Positions 15,870 to 25,514 of a DNA stretch of 64,000 bases are shown here, piece by piece (position 1 is the stretch's first letter; each line of letters begins with the position of its first letter). Position numbers and translations under genes: made by a program. Location: NCBI GenBank assembly GCA_945863605.1, contig CAMAZP010000001.1, forward strand, positions 256,478-320,477, read 5' to 3'. The notes below the pieces were generated by a model. It did no database searches. It had not been told where the DNA came from and saw only the letters and a program-made list of their open reading frames with translations. This DNA comes from Chitinophaga pinensis. Its GTDB lineage: Bacteria; Bacteroidota; Bacteroidia; Flavobacteriales_D; Crocinitomicaceae.

Positions 15870-18305
15870 ATGAAAATCTCTTTCAATTGGCTTAAAAATT
15901 ACGTTTCAACTGAACTAAATATTGATGAAATTTCTAAAATCCTAACTGATACTGGCTTAGAAGTGGAAGGGGTTGAAAAAATGGAAGCAGTACAAGGCGG
16001 ATTAGACGGCGTTGTGATTGGTAAAGTTTTGACTTGCGAAAAACATCCCGATGCTGACAAATTAAAAGTTACTACTGTCGATATTGGCACAGAAATCTTA
16101 CAAATTGTTTGTGGCGCTTTAAATGTTGCCGCTGGACAAAAAGTAGTTGTTGCCACTGTTGGTTGCACTTTGTATCCGAAGCCAGATGAAGCTTTCAAAA
16201 TTAAAGCAGCAAAAATTAGAGGTGTTGAATCTTTCGGAATGTTGTGCGCTGAAGATGAACTAGGTTTAGGAACTTCGCACGCAGGAATTTTAGTTTTACC
16301 TGATCATATCGAAACAGGTTCATCTGCAGCGAGTTATTTTGATTTAGAAGACGATTTTCAAATAGAAATAGGATTAACTCCAAACCGTTCTGACGCAATG
16401 GGACACATTGGTGTGGCTCGAGATTTAGTAGCTTATTTTAATTTTCACCAAGGAAAAAATTCCTCAATCGTTTGGCCAGCAACCAAAGAATTAAAGGCTG
16501 AAAACACACATTTACCAATAAAAATATCTGTTGAAGATATAGCTAATTGCGACCGCTATTGTGGGGTGACAATTGCCAACGTGAAAGTGCAAGCTTCTCC
16601 AGAATGGTTGCAAAAAAGATTGCGCGCAGTTGGACTTTCTCCAATCAATAATGTGGTTGATGTTACCAATTTTGTGATGCGTGAATTAGGAACACCTTTG
16701 CACGCTTTTGATGTTGAGAAATTGAATGGTAAAATCGTTGTCAAAAAAGCAATTGAAGGGCAAGTTTTCAAAACGTTAGACGGCGTTGAAAGAACCTTGA
16801 AAGGAGAAGAGTTGATGATTACAAATGGTACTGAAAATTTGTGTATCGCAGGTGCTTTCGGTGGCGCAGATTCTGGAATCAATGAGCAAACTCAAGATGT
16901 ATTCTTGGAATCAGCTATATTTAATGCTGTTTCTGTTAGAAAAACGGCCAAAATTCACGGTTTAAATACCGATGCAAGTTTTCGTTTCGAACGTGGTGTT
17001 GACCCAGAATTAACACTTTATGCATTGCGTCGTGCGGCTCATTTGATACAAGAAATTGCAGGTGGAGAAATTGCAATGGACGAAAAGGATTTACTAATCA
17101 ATCCAGTTTCTAAGCGAGTAATAACCGTAAATCTAAACAAAATCAATCGTTTAATTGGAAGTGAAATTTCAAAAGAAGCAGTTGTTCAAATCCTAGAGAA
17201 TTTGGACTTTAAGATTTTGACATCAACTGAATTAGACTTAGAAATTGAAATTCCAAGTTACAGAACAGATGTTCACCGTGAAGCTGATGTTACAGAAGAA
17301 ATTCTGCGTATTTATGGCTTCAATTTAGTACCAATTCCTGAAAAATGGAATATTTCTTTACCGATTTCTGAAGCTATAAATGCTGACAAACTTCAAGCTA
17401 CAATTGCTGAGTTTTTGGTTGGAAAAGGATTCAACGAGGCTTTGAATAATTCATTGACAAAAGGAGTTTATGTAGAAAAATTAGGCGGAGAAACGTTAAA
17501 AGTCGAACATCAAGTGGAAATGTTAAATCCCTTGAGTCAAGATTTAAATGTGTTGAGACAAACTTTGCTTTTTGGTTTGATGGAAAACATTCAACACAAC
17601 CAAAACCGTCAGTATCCGAATGTTAAATTATTTGAATATGGTAAAACTTATTTCAAATATGCGTCAGGATTCAATGAGCAACGCACGATTTCATTCGTAC
17701 TAACGGGTTCAAAATCAGAAGAATCTTGGAATAATACATCAGAAACAGTATCCTACTTTACCTTAAAAGGAATCATTATTTCTCTTTTAAATCGTTTGGG
17801 ATTAACGTCTAATATCCAGGAAAAATCGTTAGAAAGTGATTTGTTTCAAGATGCTGAAAAAATCGAAATCTTCAAAAAATCAATTGTAGAGATTGGAATA
17901 GTTTCGTCCAAGATTCAAAAATACTTTGACGTTAAAAATCCTGTTTACTTCGCTTCGATTGATTTTGATGTATTGTTAGATACCTTGAAAACAGTTAAAA
18001 TCAAATTCAAAGATTTACCGAAAGCTTTTGCTATTAGACGTGATTTTTCATTGTTAGTGAATAAGGAAACAAAATTCTCGGAATTAGAGACTGCTGCAAG
18101 AAAAAGTGAGAAAAAATTGCTTCAAAGTGTGAATTTATTTGATGTTTACGAAGGTGACAAATTGGAAGCTGGCAAGAAATCGTATGCACTTTCATTTATT
18201 CTACAAGATGGTGACCGTACCTTAAATGATCAAGAAATTGACAAAGCAATGGAGTTAATCCGCTTAGGTATTGAGAAGGAAACGGGGGCAGTTTTGAGAG
18301 GATAA
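15870..18305 (+). CDS. pheT: Phenylalanyl-tRNA synthetase beta subunit
   Basis: The beta chain of the (alphabeta)2 enzyme that charges tRNA-Phe. The 811-residue protein has an N-terminal tRNA-binding OB domain (about 40-150, with KHPDADKLKV). Next come the B3/B4 editing region (FGGADSG), the B5 domain and the catalytic-like core. The last ~95 residues form a ferredoxin-fold anticodon-binding domain (FAIRRDFSLLV). The length is normal. The alpha subunit gene pheS is not adjacent, which is common in this phylum. Confidence 0.96.
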   Translation: MKISFNWLKNYVSTELNIDEISKILTDTGLEVEGVEKMEAVQGGLDGVVIGKVLTCEKHPDADKLKVTTVDIGTEILQIVCGALNVAAGQKVVVATVGCTLYPKPDEAFKIKAAKIRGVESFGMLCAEDELGLGTSHAGILVLPDHIETGSSAASYFDLEDDFQIEIGLTPNRSDAMGHIGVARDLVAYFNFHQGKNSSIVWPATKELKAENTHLPIKISVEDIANCDRYCGVTIANVKVQASPEWLQKRLRAVGLSPINNVVDVTNFVMRELGTPLHAFDVEKLNGKIVVKKAIEGQVFKTLDGVERTLKGEELMITNGTENLCIAGAFGGADSGINEQTQDVFLESAIFNAVSVRKTAKIHGLNTDASFRFERGVDPELTLYALRRAAHLIQEIAGGEIAMDEKDLLINPVSKRVITVNLNKINRLIGSEISKEAVVQILENLDFKILTSTELDLEIEIPSYRTDVHREADVTEEILRIYGFNLVPIPEKWNISLPISEAINADKLQATIAEFLVGKGFNEALNNSLTKGVYVEKLGGETLKVEHQVEMLNPLSQDLNVLRQTLLFGLMENIQHNQNRQYPNVKLFEYGKTYFKYASGFNEQRTISFVLTGSKSEESWNNTSETVSYFTLKGIIISLLNRLGLTSNIQEKSLESDLFQDAEKIEIFKKSIVEIGIVSSKIQKYFDVKNPVYFASIDFDVLLDTLKTVKIKFKDLPKAFAIRRDFSLLVNKETKFSELETAARKSEKKLLQSVNLFDVYEGDKLEAGKKSYALSFILQDGDRTLNDQEIDKAMELIRLGIEKETGAVLRG

Positions 18306-18309
18306 TCTA

Positions 18310-19548
18310 TTAATATTTCTTCATAATAACTGAAGCAATATGTCCACCAAAACCAAAGGTATTACTCATTGCATAATTCACTTCTTTTGCGCTTGCTTTA
18401 CCAAGTGGAAAGTCAAATAATTCAGCAAATTCAGGTTCGATTGTTTCGGTGTTAATCGTTGGAGGAATTAATCCCGTTTCTAAGGCTTTCACACAAGCAA
18501 TTGCTTCAATGGCTCCGGCTGCACCTAACAAGTGACCGGTCATCGATTTAGTAGCTGAAATGGATACTTTAGAATTCGTTCCAAAAACTGTTCTTGCTGC
18601 AATCAATTCTGAAATATCACCTTGTGGAGTGGAAGTTGCATGCATATTCACATACTCGATTTGATCTGCAGAAATACCTGCCTCGCGCAATGCTTCATTC
18701 ATTCCTAAAACAGCACCAGCTCCTTCGGGATGAGTCCCTGTCAAATGATAAGCATCAGCTGCCATTCCACCACCAACAATTTCTCCTAGAATAATTGCGC
18801 CACGTTTCATTGCGTGTTCATATTCCTCTAAAATCAATGCACCTGCACCTTCTCCCATCACAAAACCATCGCGTGAAATATCAAATGGTCGAGAAGCAGT
18901 TTCAGGAGAATCATTTCTTGTTGAAAGAGCCTTCGCAGAAGAAAAACCACCAATTGACGCCTCGTTAATTGCAGCTTCTGATCCACCTGTCACTATCATA
19001 TCCGCTTTGTCCCATTTGATATAGTTGAAAGCTTCAATTATTGCTGTGTTAGAGGTCGCACAAGCTGAAACAGGGCAGAAGTTAACTCCCCTTAAACCAT
19101 ATTTTATGGAAATTATACCAGATGCAATATCAACTAATATGCGAGGAATAAAATAAGGCGTAAAACGAGGAGTTCCATCACCAACACAATACTCTTTCAT
19201 TTGGTCTTGAAAGGTTTGAATTCCACCATTACCAGAACCCCAAATAACGCCAATTCTATCTTTGTTTAAGGTTTCAAAATCAATTCCAGCATGGGTAACT
19301 GCTTCTTCTACAGCAACTAAAGCATATTGTGAGAATTTATCGTATTTACGTATTTCTTTTGAATCGAAATGGTCTAATTCATTGTAACCTTTCAATTCAC
19401 AAGCAAATTTAGCTTTGAATTTTTCTGTGTCAAATTTGGTAATTGACGCAGCACCACTTTTACCTTCTATCAAAGCATTCCAAAATTCCTCTAAATTATT
19501 TCCAATTGGAGTCAAAGCCCCCATTCCCGTTACTACAACTCTTCTCAT
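18310..19548 (-). CDS. fabF: Beta-ketoacyl-ACP synthase II
   Basis: Condenses malonyl-ACP with acyl-ACP in fatty acid elongation. The 412-residue thiolase-fold protein has nucleophile Cys163 (SACATS), His303 (MHATSTPQGD) and His339 (KSMTGHLLGAAGA), a complete Cys-His-His triad. It overlaps the stop region of the upstream Ctp protease by 4 bases, suggesting coupling. No acpP is adjacent, so a secondary-metabolite-type KAS cannot be fully excluded, but the sequence reads as an ordinary KAS II. Confidence 0.93.
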   Translation of the reverse strand: MRRVVVTGMGALTPIGNNLEEFWNALIEGKSGAASITKFDTEKFKAKFACELKGYNELDHFDSKEIRKYDKFSQYALVAVEEAVTHAGIDFETLNKDRIGVIWGSGNGGIQTFQDQMKEYCVGDGTPRFTPYFIPRILVDIASGIISIKYGLRGVNFCPVSACATSNTAIIEAFNYIKWDKADMIVTGGSEAAINEASIGGFSSAKALSTRNDSPETASRPFDISRDGFVMGEGAGALILEEYEHAMKRGAIILGEIVGGGMAADAYHLTGTHPEGAGAVLGMNEALREAGISADQIEYVNMHATSTPQGDISELIAARTVFGTNSKVSISATKSMTGHLLGAAGAIEAIACVKALETGLIPPTINTETIEPEFAELFDFPLGKASAKEVNYAMSNTFGFGGHIASVIMKKY

Positions 19549-21137
19549 TTATCTAATTTAATTGAATTATACTCTTTTGAATTGATGACATTTATTGCGC
19601 GTTGCAAAATTTCATTTGAATCATTGTAGACTTGGAAAAATTCATTCACACCCCATAAATCTTGCGCTAAATTCGCTTTCAATCGCAACTGAATCAATTT
19701 TTTACTTACTTCATAATCCTTTTCAACGAACTCTAATTTTGGATTTTCCTTTTTAACGTAATCGAAAAATGTTTGCATAAATACTTCGTCACACTTGAAA
19801 TTTTGTTTAAATGAATCGAATGTCGGATATTTGGCTTTCAATTGTTCACGCTGATCAGTCAAGTATCTAAATGGAAAAGAATTTATGTAACCGCCTTGAA
19901 ACAAATCACTTAAATAGTCGGAATTTTCAGTTGTATCTAATGGAACAAAGAAGTCTGGCATAATTCCACCTCCTGCATAAACTGTTCTGTTTGTTTTTAA
20001 GGTTTTGAATAACAAAGAATCCGGCATTTTAATGGAATCCGCGTGGATAAATTCGCCGTTTAGAAAACGTTGTGTTAGGTCTTTTTTATACATTGCAGGA
20101 TCATCATAAGGTTTTTGAATAAATCGACCTGCTGGCGTATAATATCTTGCGATTGTTAAACGAATTTCAGAACCATCACTCAAAGGCATCGGACGTTGAA
20201 CCAAACCTTTACCAAACGTTCGACGACCAACAACTAAACCTCTGTCCCAGTCTTGGATTGCACCTGAAAGAATTTCACTTGCACTTGCGGAATATTCGTC
20301 CGTTAACAAGATTAGTTTTCCATCTTCAAATAATCCTTTTTTACCAGCTTTTAAATTACTTCTCGGTTGAGCACGACCTTCAGAATAAACAATTAATTTG
20401 TCGCCAGAAAGAAATTCATCCGCTAATTTATGAGCAGCATCCAATAATCCACCACCATTACCTTGTAAATCAAAAATTAAGTTTTTCATTCCTTTGGCTT
20501 TTAACGCAACCATTGCAGTATGAACTTCTTCAACTGTTGTTCTTGAAAAACTATTCAAACGAATATATCCCGTTTCTTTGTCAATCATATAATGAGCATC
20601 AACTGAATAAACAGGAATTTTATCACGCGTAATATTGAAAACCAAGTTTTCTTTTTGCGAGCGTCTTTTAACTTCCAATAGTACTTTAGTCCCTAGTTCT
20701 CCCATTAATTTAGTACGAACATCATTGTTTTTCAATCCTATACCAGCAATTGTTTTTCCATCAACGCCCACAATCTGATCTCCAGGTAAAATACCTAATT
20801 TCTCACTTGGTCCACCAGGAATAGTAGCAACAACATTCAATGTGTCTTTCATTATCTGAAAGCGAATACCAACACCAACAAAACTTCCGTTAATTGAAGT
20901 TTGTGCCTCACTCAATTCTTCAGCAGGAATATAAGTTGAATGGGGATCAAGTTTTTCCAACATTGCAATTATCGCTGTTTCTGTCAACTCTTTACCTTTA
21001 ACTGGGTCGACGTAAAAACGAGTGACATTATCCATTACTTCGTCAAATTTTTGAGAAGTACTTCTTTCGCTTGGGTCAAATTGTGCAAATAGGGAACTTG
21101 ATAATAATATAGAGCTAACAAAAAGAATTTTTTTCAT
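19545..21137 (-). CDS. S41-family C-terminal processing peptidase (Ctp)
   Basis: The periplasmic serine protease starts at the ATG at 21137 (530 residues); the ORF-track start at 21143 is a TTG. It has a signal peptide (MKKILFVSSILLSSSLFAQ). A PDZ domain (about 85-165) includes VGVGIRF and GILPGDQIVGVDG. The S41 core carries the catalytic Ser (about 287, SASASEILSG) and Lys (about 310, FGKGLVQ). The C-terminal ~150 residues are an extension of the kind found in Bacteroidota Ctps. Such enzymes trim the C termini of envelope proteins. Confidence 0.92.
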   Translation of the reverse strand: MKKILFVSSILLSSSLFAQFDPSERSTSQKFDEVMDNVTRFYVDPVKGKELTETAIIAMLEKLDPHSTYIPAEELSEAQTSINGSFVGVGIRFQIMKDTLNVVATIPGGPSEKLGILPGDQIVGVDGKTIAGIGLKNNDVRTKLMGELGTKVLLEVKRRSQKENLVFNITRDKIPVYSVDAHYMIDKETGYIRLNSFSRTTVEEVHTAMVALKAKGMKNLIFDLQGNGGGLLDAAHKLADEFLSGDKLIVYSEGRAQPRSNLKAGKKGLFEDGKLILLTDEYSASASEILSGAIQDWDRGLVVGRRTFGKGLVQRPMPLSDGSEIRLTIARYYTPAGRFIQKPYDDPAMYKKDLTQRFLNGEFIHADSIKMPDSLLFKTLKTNRTVYAGGGIMPDFFVPLDTTENSDYLSDLFQGGYINSFPFRYLTDQREQLKAKYPTFDSFKQNFKCDEVFMQTFFDYVKKENPKLEFVEKDYEVSKKLIQLRLKANLAQDLWGVNEFFQVYNDSNEILQRAINVINSKEYNSIKLDK

Positions 21138-21143
21138 AAACAA

Positions 21144-21442
21144 TTTTTAGAAATGTAAACCTAAGAAACGCATTCAATATAAAATCGTGCCTTTATTCAA
21201 ATATAATCCGTTTTTGTGAATACTTAACTATTTTATCTTTCAATGAAATAATTTTTAACCGTTCAGTTTGAATAAGAGAACCATCATAACTTTAACTATT
21301 TAATTGTAGATATTAGTTTTTGAAAATTATAGATTTCTGTTGATTATCTATAAATTTATTAACATTAAAATAATTATTGCTTTGAAATATAAATGGTTAT
21401 TTATGAATTTTAAAAAATTAAAAATGGAAATCGGTTAGTCAA
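21144..21442. other. Intergenic stretch, mostly featureless
   Basis: About 300 very AT-rich bases between the ctp start and the vapC stop. Apart from the ctp -7 box at 21198, I see no open frame, hairpin or RNA-like structure. Confidence 0.6.
21198..21205 (-). promoter_or_regulatory. -7 box upstream of ctp
   Basis: On the minus strand TATATTTG matches TAnnTTTG and ends 60 bases before the ATG at 21137. Confidence 0.35.
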
Positions 21443-21814
21443 TTATCTTTCAAAATGAATAAAGTTAATTTCAGAAATATTTTTAAAATCAGTGTCAGCA
21501 GAAATAAAAGGAATACCTAAATATAAACTTGTTGAAACTATCAGACAGTCTGGCAATTTTAAACGATTTGTTTTTCTTATTTGTATTGTGATTTCTTTTA
21601 TTTCATCACTAATACCATAAATGTGACATTCAGATAAAAATCCCTTAATTACTTTTTCTTCTTCGATTTTTAATCCTTTGAAACTTAATATTTCAATTTC
21701 TGTTATAATTGAAACACATAAATTTTTACCGTTTAGAAAATGAGCCAATGTTCTGTCTCCATTCAATAAGTAAAGTACGATATTAGTATCAAGGAAAATT
21801 CTATTTCCATTCAT
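21443..21814 (-). CDS. vapC: VapC-type PIN-domain toxin
   Basis: The 123-residue PIN nuclease has acidic residues at the expected places: LDTNIVLYLL (Asp near 9), TEIEIL (Glu near 40), LPDCLIV (Asp) and SADTDF (Asp). VapC toxins cut RNA, often initiator tRNA or rRNA, unless held by an antitoxin. The gene starts inside the upstream 55-codon frame with a 14-base overlap, as toxin-antitoxin pairs often do. Confidence 0.85.
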   Translation of the reverse strand: MNGNRIFLDTNIVLYLLNGDRTLAHFLNGKNLCVSIITEIEILSFKGLKIEEEKVIKGFLSECHIYGISDEIKEITIQIRKTNRLKLPDCLIVSTSLYLGIPFISADTDFKNISEINFIHFER

Positions 21815-21968
21815 TTCTTAGCTCCTTTTGTATTTCAAGTGGATCTTTGTCTAATTGAATTTTTCCACAATATTTTAAAGTGTCAACGCCTTTTTTATTT
21901 GAGTTTATTTGCTTTGTTATTTTTTGAATTTCAACCTTTGAGGATCCTTTTTTTAATGTAGTTACCAT
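21801..21968 (-). CDS. Small antitoxin-like protein paired with VapC (too short for the ORF track)
   Basis: An ATG at 21968 opens a 55-codon frame that begins MVTTLKKGSSK, continues through KYCGKIQLDKDP and ends LRNEWK before TAG. It is charged and Lys-rich, its stop lies inside vapC (14-base overlap), and nothing else separates the two. I recognise the G-x-I-x-L-x-x-DP-L-E-I-Q-K motif from small proteins placed before PIN toxins in Bacteroidota, but I cannot name a family. An antitoxin role is inferred from position and size. Confidence 0.7.
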   Translation of the reverse strand: MVTTLKKGSSKVEIQKITKQINSNKKGVDTLKYCGKIQLDKDPLEIQKELRNEWK

Positions 21969-21997
21969 ATTATAAATATTTAATTGAAATTAAACTT

Positions 21998-22024
21998 AAT
22001 AATTGAAATATCAAAATAATTATT
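21998..22024. promoter_or_regulatory. Possible operator of the toxin-antitoxin pair
   Basis: AATAATT and AATTATT form an inverted repeat flanking the near-palindrome TTGAAATATCAA, 30 bases upstream of the antitoxin ATG. Autoregulation at such sites is usual for these pairs. In sequence this AT-rich, chance is a serious alternative. Confidence 0.22.
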
Positions 22025-22035
22025 CAACTTAATTA

Positions 22036-22329
22036 TCACCTTTCTTCCAACTCGTCAATTTCAACGGTTGGACCTCCCTGACAGATGCTCGGAGCTCCTG
22101 TTTCATGGTATTTTACCCACACTTTTTGTCCGTCGATAATTGAAACAGTAGATGAAAAACTGAATAAATTTCCTGGTTCAATTGCATCGCCATTTTCCAA
22201 CACAATCTGCATTCCGCAACCATCAAATCCAGTGTAGTCTCTTATTATAGCTTTAGTCATTCCTTTGTTTGATTTGGAACAGCTGAAAATGAGGAAACTA
22301 AGAGCGGAGAATAGTATAATTTTTTTCAT
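22036..22329 (-). CDS. Small lipoprotein, unknown function
   Basis: The 97-residue protein has a lipoprotein signal ending LIFSC (Cys17), followed by Ser/Lys linker residues and a small beta-rich domain with Cys in FDGCGMQ and SICQGGP. The two Cys could form a disulfide. The family is not recognised. It stands alone upstream of the toxin-antitoxin pair and divergent from ffh. Confidence 0.65.
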   Translation of the reverse strand: MKKIILFSALSFLIFSCSKSNKGMTKAIIRDYTGFDGCGMQIVLENGDAIEPGNLFSFSSTVSIIDGQKVWVKYHETGAPSICQGGPTVEIDELEER

Positions 22330-22472
22330 ATCATAACGTTTTATTGGATAAAGTTAATTGTTTTACCTTTTACTTATAACTGGTTTTTTGATAAGTTATT
22401 TTTTCGAATCAAAATCCTTCTCTTCTTCCTATTAAAATCAATATCTTTACAGACTAAAATTGAGTAAAAGAT

Positions 22473-23819
22473 ATGTTTGAGAATCTTACAGAAAAGTTTG
22501 AACGCGCGTTTAAAGTATTAAAAGGTCACGGTCAAATTACAGAAATAAACGTAGCAGAAACCTTAAAGGAGGTGAGAAGAGCATTGTTAGATGCCGATGT
22601 TAATTTCAATACTGCAAAGAATTTTACGAATACAGTAAAAGAAAAAGCACTTGGTCGCGATGTTTTGAAGTCTGTTTCTCCTGGGCAATTGATGATTAAG
22701 ATTTGCCACGAAGAGTTGGTGGAGTTGATGGGTGGAAATGAATCAGAGGTTAATCTTAAAGGCAATCCAGCGATTATCTTGATGTCAGGTTTGCAAGGTT
22801 CTGGAAAAACAACATTCACTGGAAAATTAGGAAACTATTTAAAAAACAAAAAAGGGAAGAAAGTATTATTAGTTGCTTGTGACGTTTATCGTCCTGCTGC
22901 GATTGACCAATTACACGTATTAGGTGAACAATTAGACATCGAAGTATATTCAAATAAAGAAGATAAAAATCCTGTAAGCATTGCAACAGCTGCTATCAAT
23001 CACGCAAAAAGTAAATCATTTAACGTGGTGATTGTCGATACAGCGGGTCGTTTGGCGATTGATGAACAAATGATGGACGAAATTGCGAAAGTGAAAGCGG
23101 CCATCAATCCAAGTGAGACCTTGTTCGTTGTGGATTCAATGACAGGACAGGATGCAGTAAATACAGCAAAAGCTTTCAACGAAAAAATCAATTTTGACGG
23201 AGTTGTTCTAACAAAATTAGATGGTGATACAAGAGGTGGTGCTGCTTTATCCATTAAAGCAATCGTAAACAAACCAATCAAATTTGTCGGTACAGGTGAG
23301 AAAATGGACGCATTAGATGTGTTCTATCCTTCTCGTATGGCGGACAGAATCTTGGGGATGGGTGACGTTGTTTCCTTAGTAGAGCGTGCTCAAGAGCAAT
23401 TCGACGAGGAAGAAGCGCGCAAGTTGCAAAAGAAAATTATGAAGGATCAATTTGACTTCAATGATTTCTTAGCCCAATTGCAACAGATTAAAAAAATGGG
23501 TAACGTAAAAGATTTAATGGGAATGATTCCAGGAATGGGAAAAGCAATTAAGGATGTTGATGTGCCTGATGATGCGTTTAAAGGTGTTGAGGCAATTATC
23601 TTATCCATGACTCCAAAGGAAAGAGCTAATCCTGCTTTGTTAAATACTTCTCGTAAAAATAGAATTGCAAAAGGAAGTGGTACCAATATTCAAGAAGTTA
23701 ACAAACTAATCAAACAGTTTGAAGATATGCGAAAAATGATGAAAATGATGAGTAATCCACGCAATATGATGGGAATGATGAGTAAACTTAAAGGCATGGG
23801 TGGTATGCCAGGAATGTAA
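22473..23819 (+). CDS. ffh: Signal recognition particle protein Ffh
   Basis: A GTPase that binds signal sequences and 4.5S RNA and delivers ribosomes to FtsY. The 448-residue protein has an N domain, a G domain with G1 GLQGSGKTT (about residue 106), DTAGR and TKLDGD, and a Met-rich M domain ending in GMGGMPGM. The length is typical. It starts at the ATG at 22473. The next gene begins 1 base after the stop. Confidence 0.97.
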   Translation: MFENLTEKFERAFKVLKGHGQITEINVAETLKEVRRALLDADVNFNTAKNFTNTVKEKALGRDVLKSVSPGQLMIKICHEELVELMGGNESEVNLKGNPAIILMSGLQGSGKTTFTGKLGNYLKNKKGKKVLLVACDVYRPAAIDQLHVLGEQLDIEVYSNKEDKNPVSIATAAINHAKSKSFNVVIVDTAGRLAIDEQMMDEIAKVKAAINPSETLFVVDSMTGQDAVNTAKAFNEKINFDGVVLTKLDGDTRGGAALSIKAIVNKPIKFVGTGEKMDALDVFYPSRMADRILGMGDVVSLVERAQEQFDEEEARKLQKKIMKDQFDFNDFLAQLQQIKKMGNVKDLMGMIPGMGKAIKDVDVPDDAFKGVEAIILSMTPKERANPALLNTSRKNRIAKGSGTNIQEVNKLIKQFEDMRKMMKMMSNPRNMMGMMSKLKGMGGMPGM

Positions 23820-23820
23820 G

Positions 23821-24765
23821 ATGGAGGAATTCGATTTATATCCTGAAAAACCAATTATTGAAAAAGTTAAAGTTCAAAGTAACTGGGGGCTAACCGCCTT
23901 TACAATTGTTTTATTTGGTGGGACATTTTTACTTGTTTACTCTGAGGAAATTCGATTCGTGCTTTTTTTAATTGCTGTACTTCTAATTCATGAATTGGGG
24001 CATTATTTTTCGATGAAGAAATTTAATTACGAGAATGTAAGAATGTTGTTTATTCCACTCATGGGTGCATTTGTACAAGGGAGTAAAGAAAAATATTCAC
24101 AACGTCAAAGTTTTATAGTTGTTGCTTTAGGTCCATATCCGGGGATTATTATTGGTGCCATTTTATTAGTTCTTTCATCAAAATATCAATCTGATTGGAT
24201 GATAGAATGGAGTTTTTTATTCTTGTTCATTAATATAATAAATCTCATTCCAATCGATCCTTTAGATGGTGGACAACTTTTTAAATTGTTGATGAAAAAA
24301 AATCGCGACTTATTTTTGATGATTTTCGCATTGATTTCATCCCTTGTTTTAATTGGTTTTGGATGGCTAATCGATAGTTGGGTAATGATTGTTTTTGGCT
24401 TCTTTATGGGAATTAGGGTTCGAGGAATACAGCGCAATTACCACATTCGAAAGGAATTAGATGAAGAGGGTATAAATTATAACACCACTTATGATGAGCT
24501 TTCTAATAGGGATTATTTGTTGATTAAGAACATTCTTTTGAAGGAAATACCGTCATTGTCTAAATATAAAGAATTACAAGGGAAAATTAATGATGATGTT
24601 ATGGCTTCACATGTTAATTCAGTTTTGTTAGCTCCAGTTAGGCAAGACGCATCTTTAGCATTCAAGGTTTTCATGGTAATAAGTTGGATGTTTTTAATAT
24701 TTCTACCTTTCTTATTATTATTTTTTGTGAATCTTAATTTCGATTGGTATTTTGAAATGCTGTAA
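23821..24765 (+). CDS. Site-2-protease-family membrane zinc metallopeptidase
   Basis: The 314-residue multi-pass protein has HELGH (His57, Glu58, His61) inside a membrane helix and a second motif, NLIPIDPLDGGQ, that supplies the third zinc ligand. Both are hallmarks of M50 intramembrane proteases. I chose the ATG at 23821, one base after the ffh stop, over the ORF-track start at 23800, which would overlap ffh and add MVCQECK. No PDZ domain is visible. The substrate is unknown. Confidence 0.85.
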   Translation: MEEFDLYPEKPIIEKVKVQSNWGLTAFTIVLFGGTFLLVYSEEIRFVLFLIAVLLIHELGHYFSMKKFNYENVRMLFIPLMGAFVQGSKEKYSQRQSFIVVALGPYPGIIIGAILLVLSSKYQSDWMIEWSFLFLFINIINLIPIDPLDGGQLFKLLMKKNRDLFLMIFALISSLVLIGFGWLIDSWVMIVFGFFMGIRVRGIQRNYHIRKELDEEGINYNTTYDELSNRDYLLIKNILLKEIPSLSKYKELQGKINDDVMASHVNSVLLAPVRQDASLAFKVFMVISWMFLIFLPFLLLFFVNLNFDWYFEML

Positions 24766-24810
24766 TTTTCAGAAATATTTTTTGGTACAGTCATTGTCAA
24801 AGCCGACAAC

Positions 24811-25509
24811 ATGAAGTTTTTTTTCTTTTTAATCGTTTTTTCACCATTTGTTTATTTCGCTCAATGTGACAAAGTTTTTGTTTCGGGTAGGGTAGTAGAC
24901 ACCTTGCGACCTCAGAGTTTTTATAATTTAATGGTTATTAATCGCTCAACAGGGAGAGGGATTTTTGGACAGCCAGATGGTTATTTTTCTGTTTATGTTA
25001 GGCCAAATGATAAAATTGCACTTTCCACGAAGGAATATCCGATTTATGAATTTAAAGCCAAACCTGATTCTAATTGTCAATGCCAAGTGATTGCATATAT
25101 TGAAAAATTACCGCAGCAAGTTCAAGAAGTGGTAGTTAAACCCTTAAAAACGTTAGAGCAAATCAAAGAAGAAAGAAAGAATTTAGTCTTAAGAGAAACA
25201 CGTCAAGTTACTGGAATAGAAGCATTTCAAAGCCCAATCACGGCATTATATCAAGCGTTTTCAAAGAAAGAACAAAACAAACGTTGGATTGCTGAACAGA
25301 AGTATAAAGATGATCAACGTCAAGTGGTTAAAGAATTGTTACGTCTTTACGTTGCATATGAAATCATTGAAATGGAAGAAGCTGAATTTGATGATTTCAT
25401 TATTTTCTTAAATGCAGATCCTGATTTCTTAAAAACTGCTGCCGAGATGGAATTAGTGCTTTTCATCAAAGACAAATTTGAACATTTCAAGATGATTAGA
25501 AAAAAATAG
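24811..25509 (+). CDS. Secreted protein with carboxypeptidase-regulatory-like N-terminal domain
   Basis: The 232-residue protein has a signal peptide (MKFFFFLIVFSPFVYFAQ). A region like the CarboxypepD_reg fold (about 22-112) follows, with FVSGRVVDTLRPQ and GRGIFGQPDGYFSVYV. It ends with a helical, charged C-terminal half. The beta-sandwich assignment is by resemblance only, and the function is unknown. It follows the site-2 protease by 45 bases and converges with cmk. Confidence 0.65.
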   Translation: MKFFFFLIVFSPFVYFAQCDKVFVSGRVVDTLRPQSFYNLMVINRSTGRGIFGQPDGYFSVYVRPNDKIALSTKEYPIYEFKAKPDSNCQCQVIAYIEKLPQQVQEVVVKPLKTLEQIKEERKNLVLRETRQVTGIEAFQSPITALYQAFSKKEQNKRWIAEQKYKDDQRQVVKELLRLYVAYEIIEMEEAEFDDFIIFLNADPDFLKTAAEMELVLFIKDKFEHFKMIRKK

Positions 25510-25514
25510 ATCTT

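Noticed and set aside
20147-20632. 161-residue forward ORF inside ctp
   Set aside because: It is antisense to the conserved S41 protease; its composition is that of a shadow frame.
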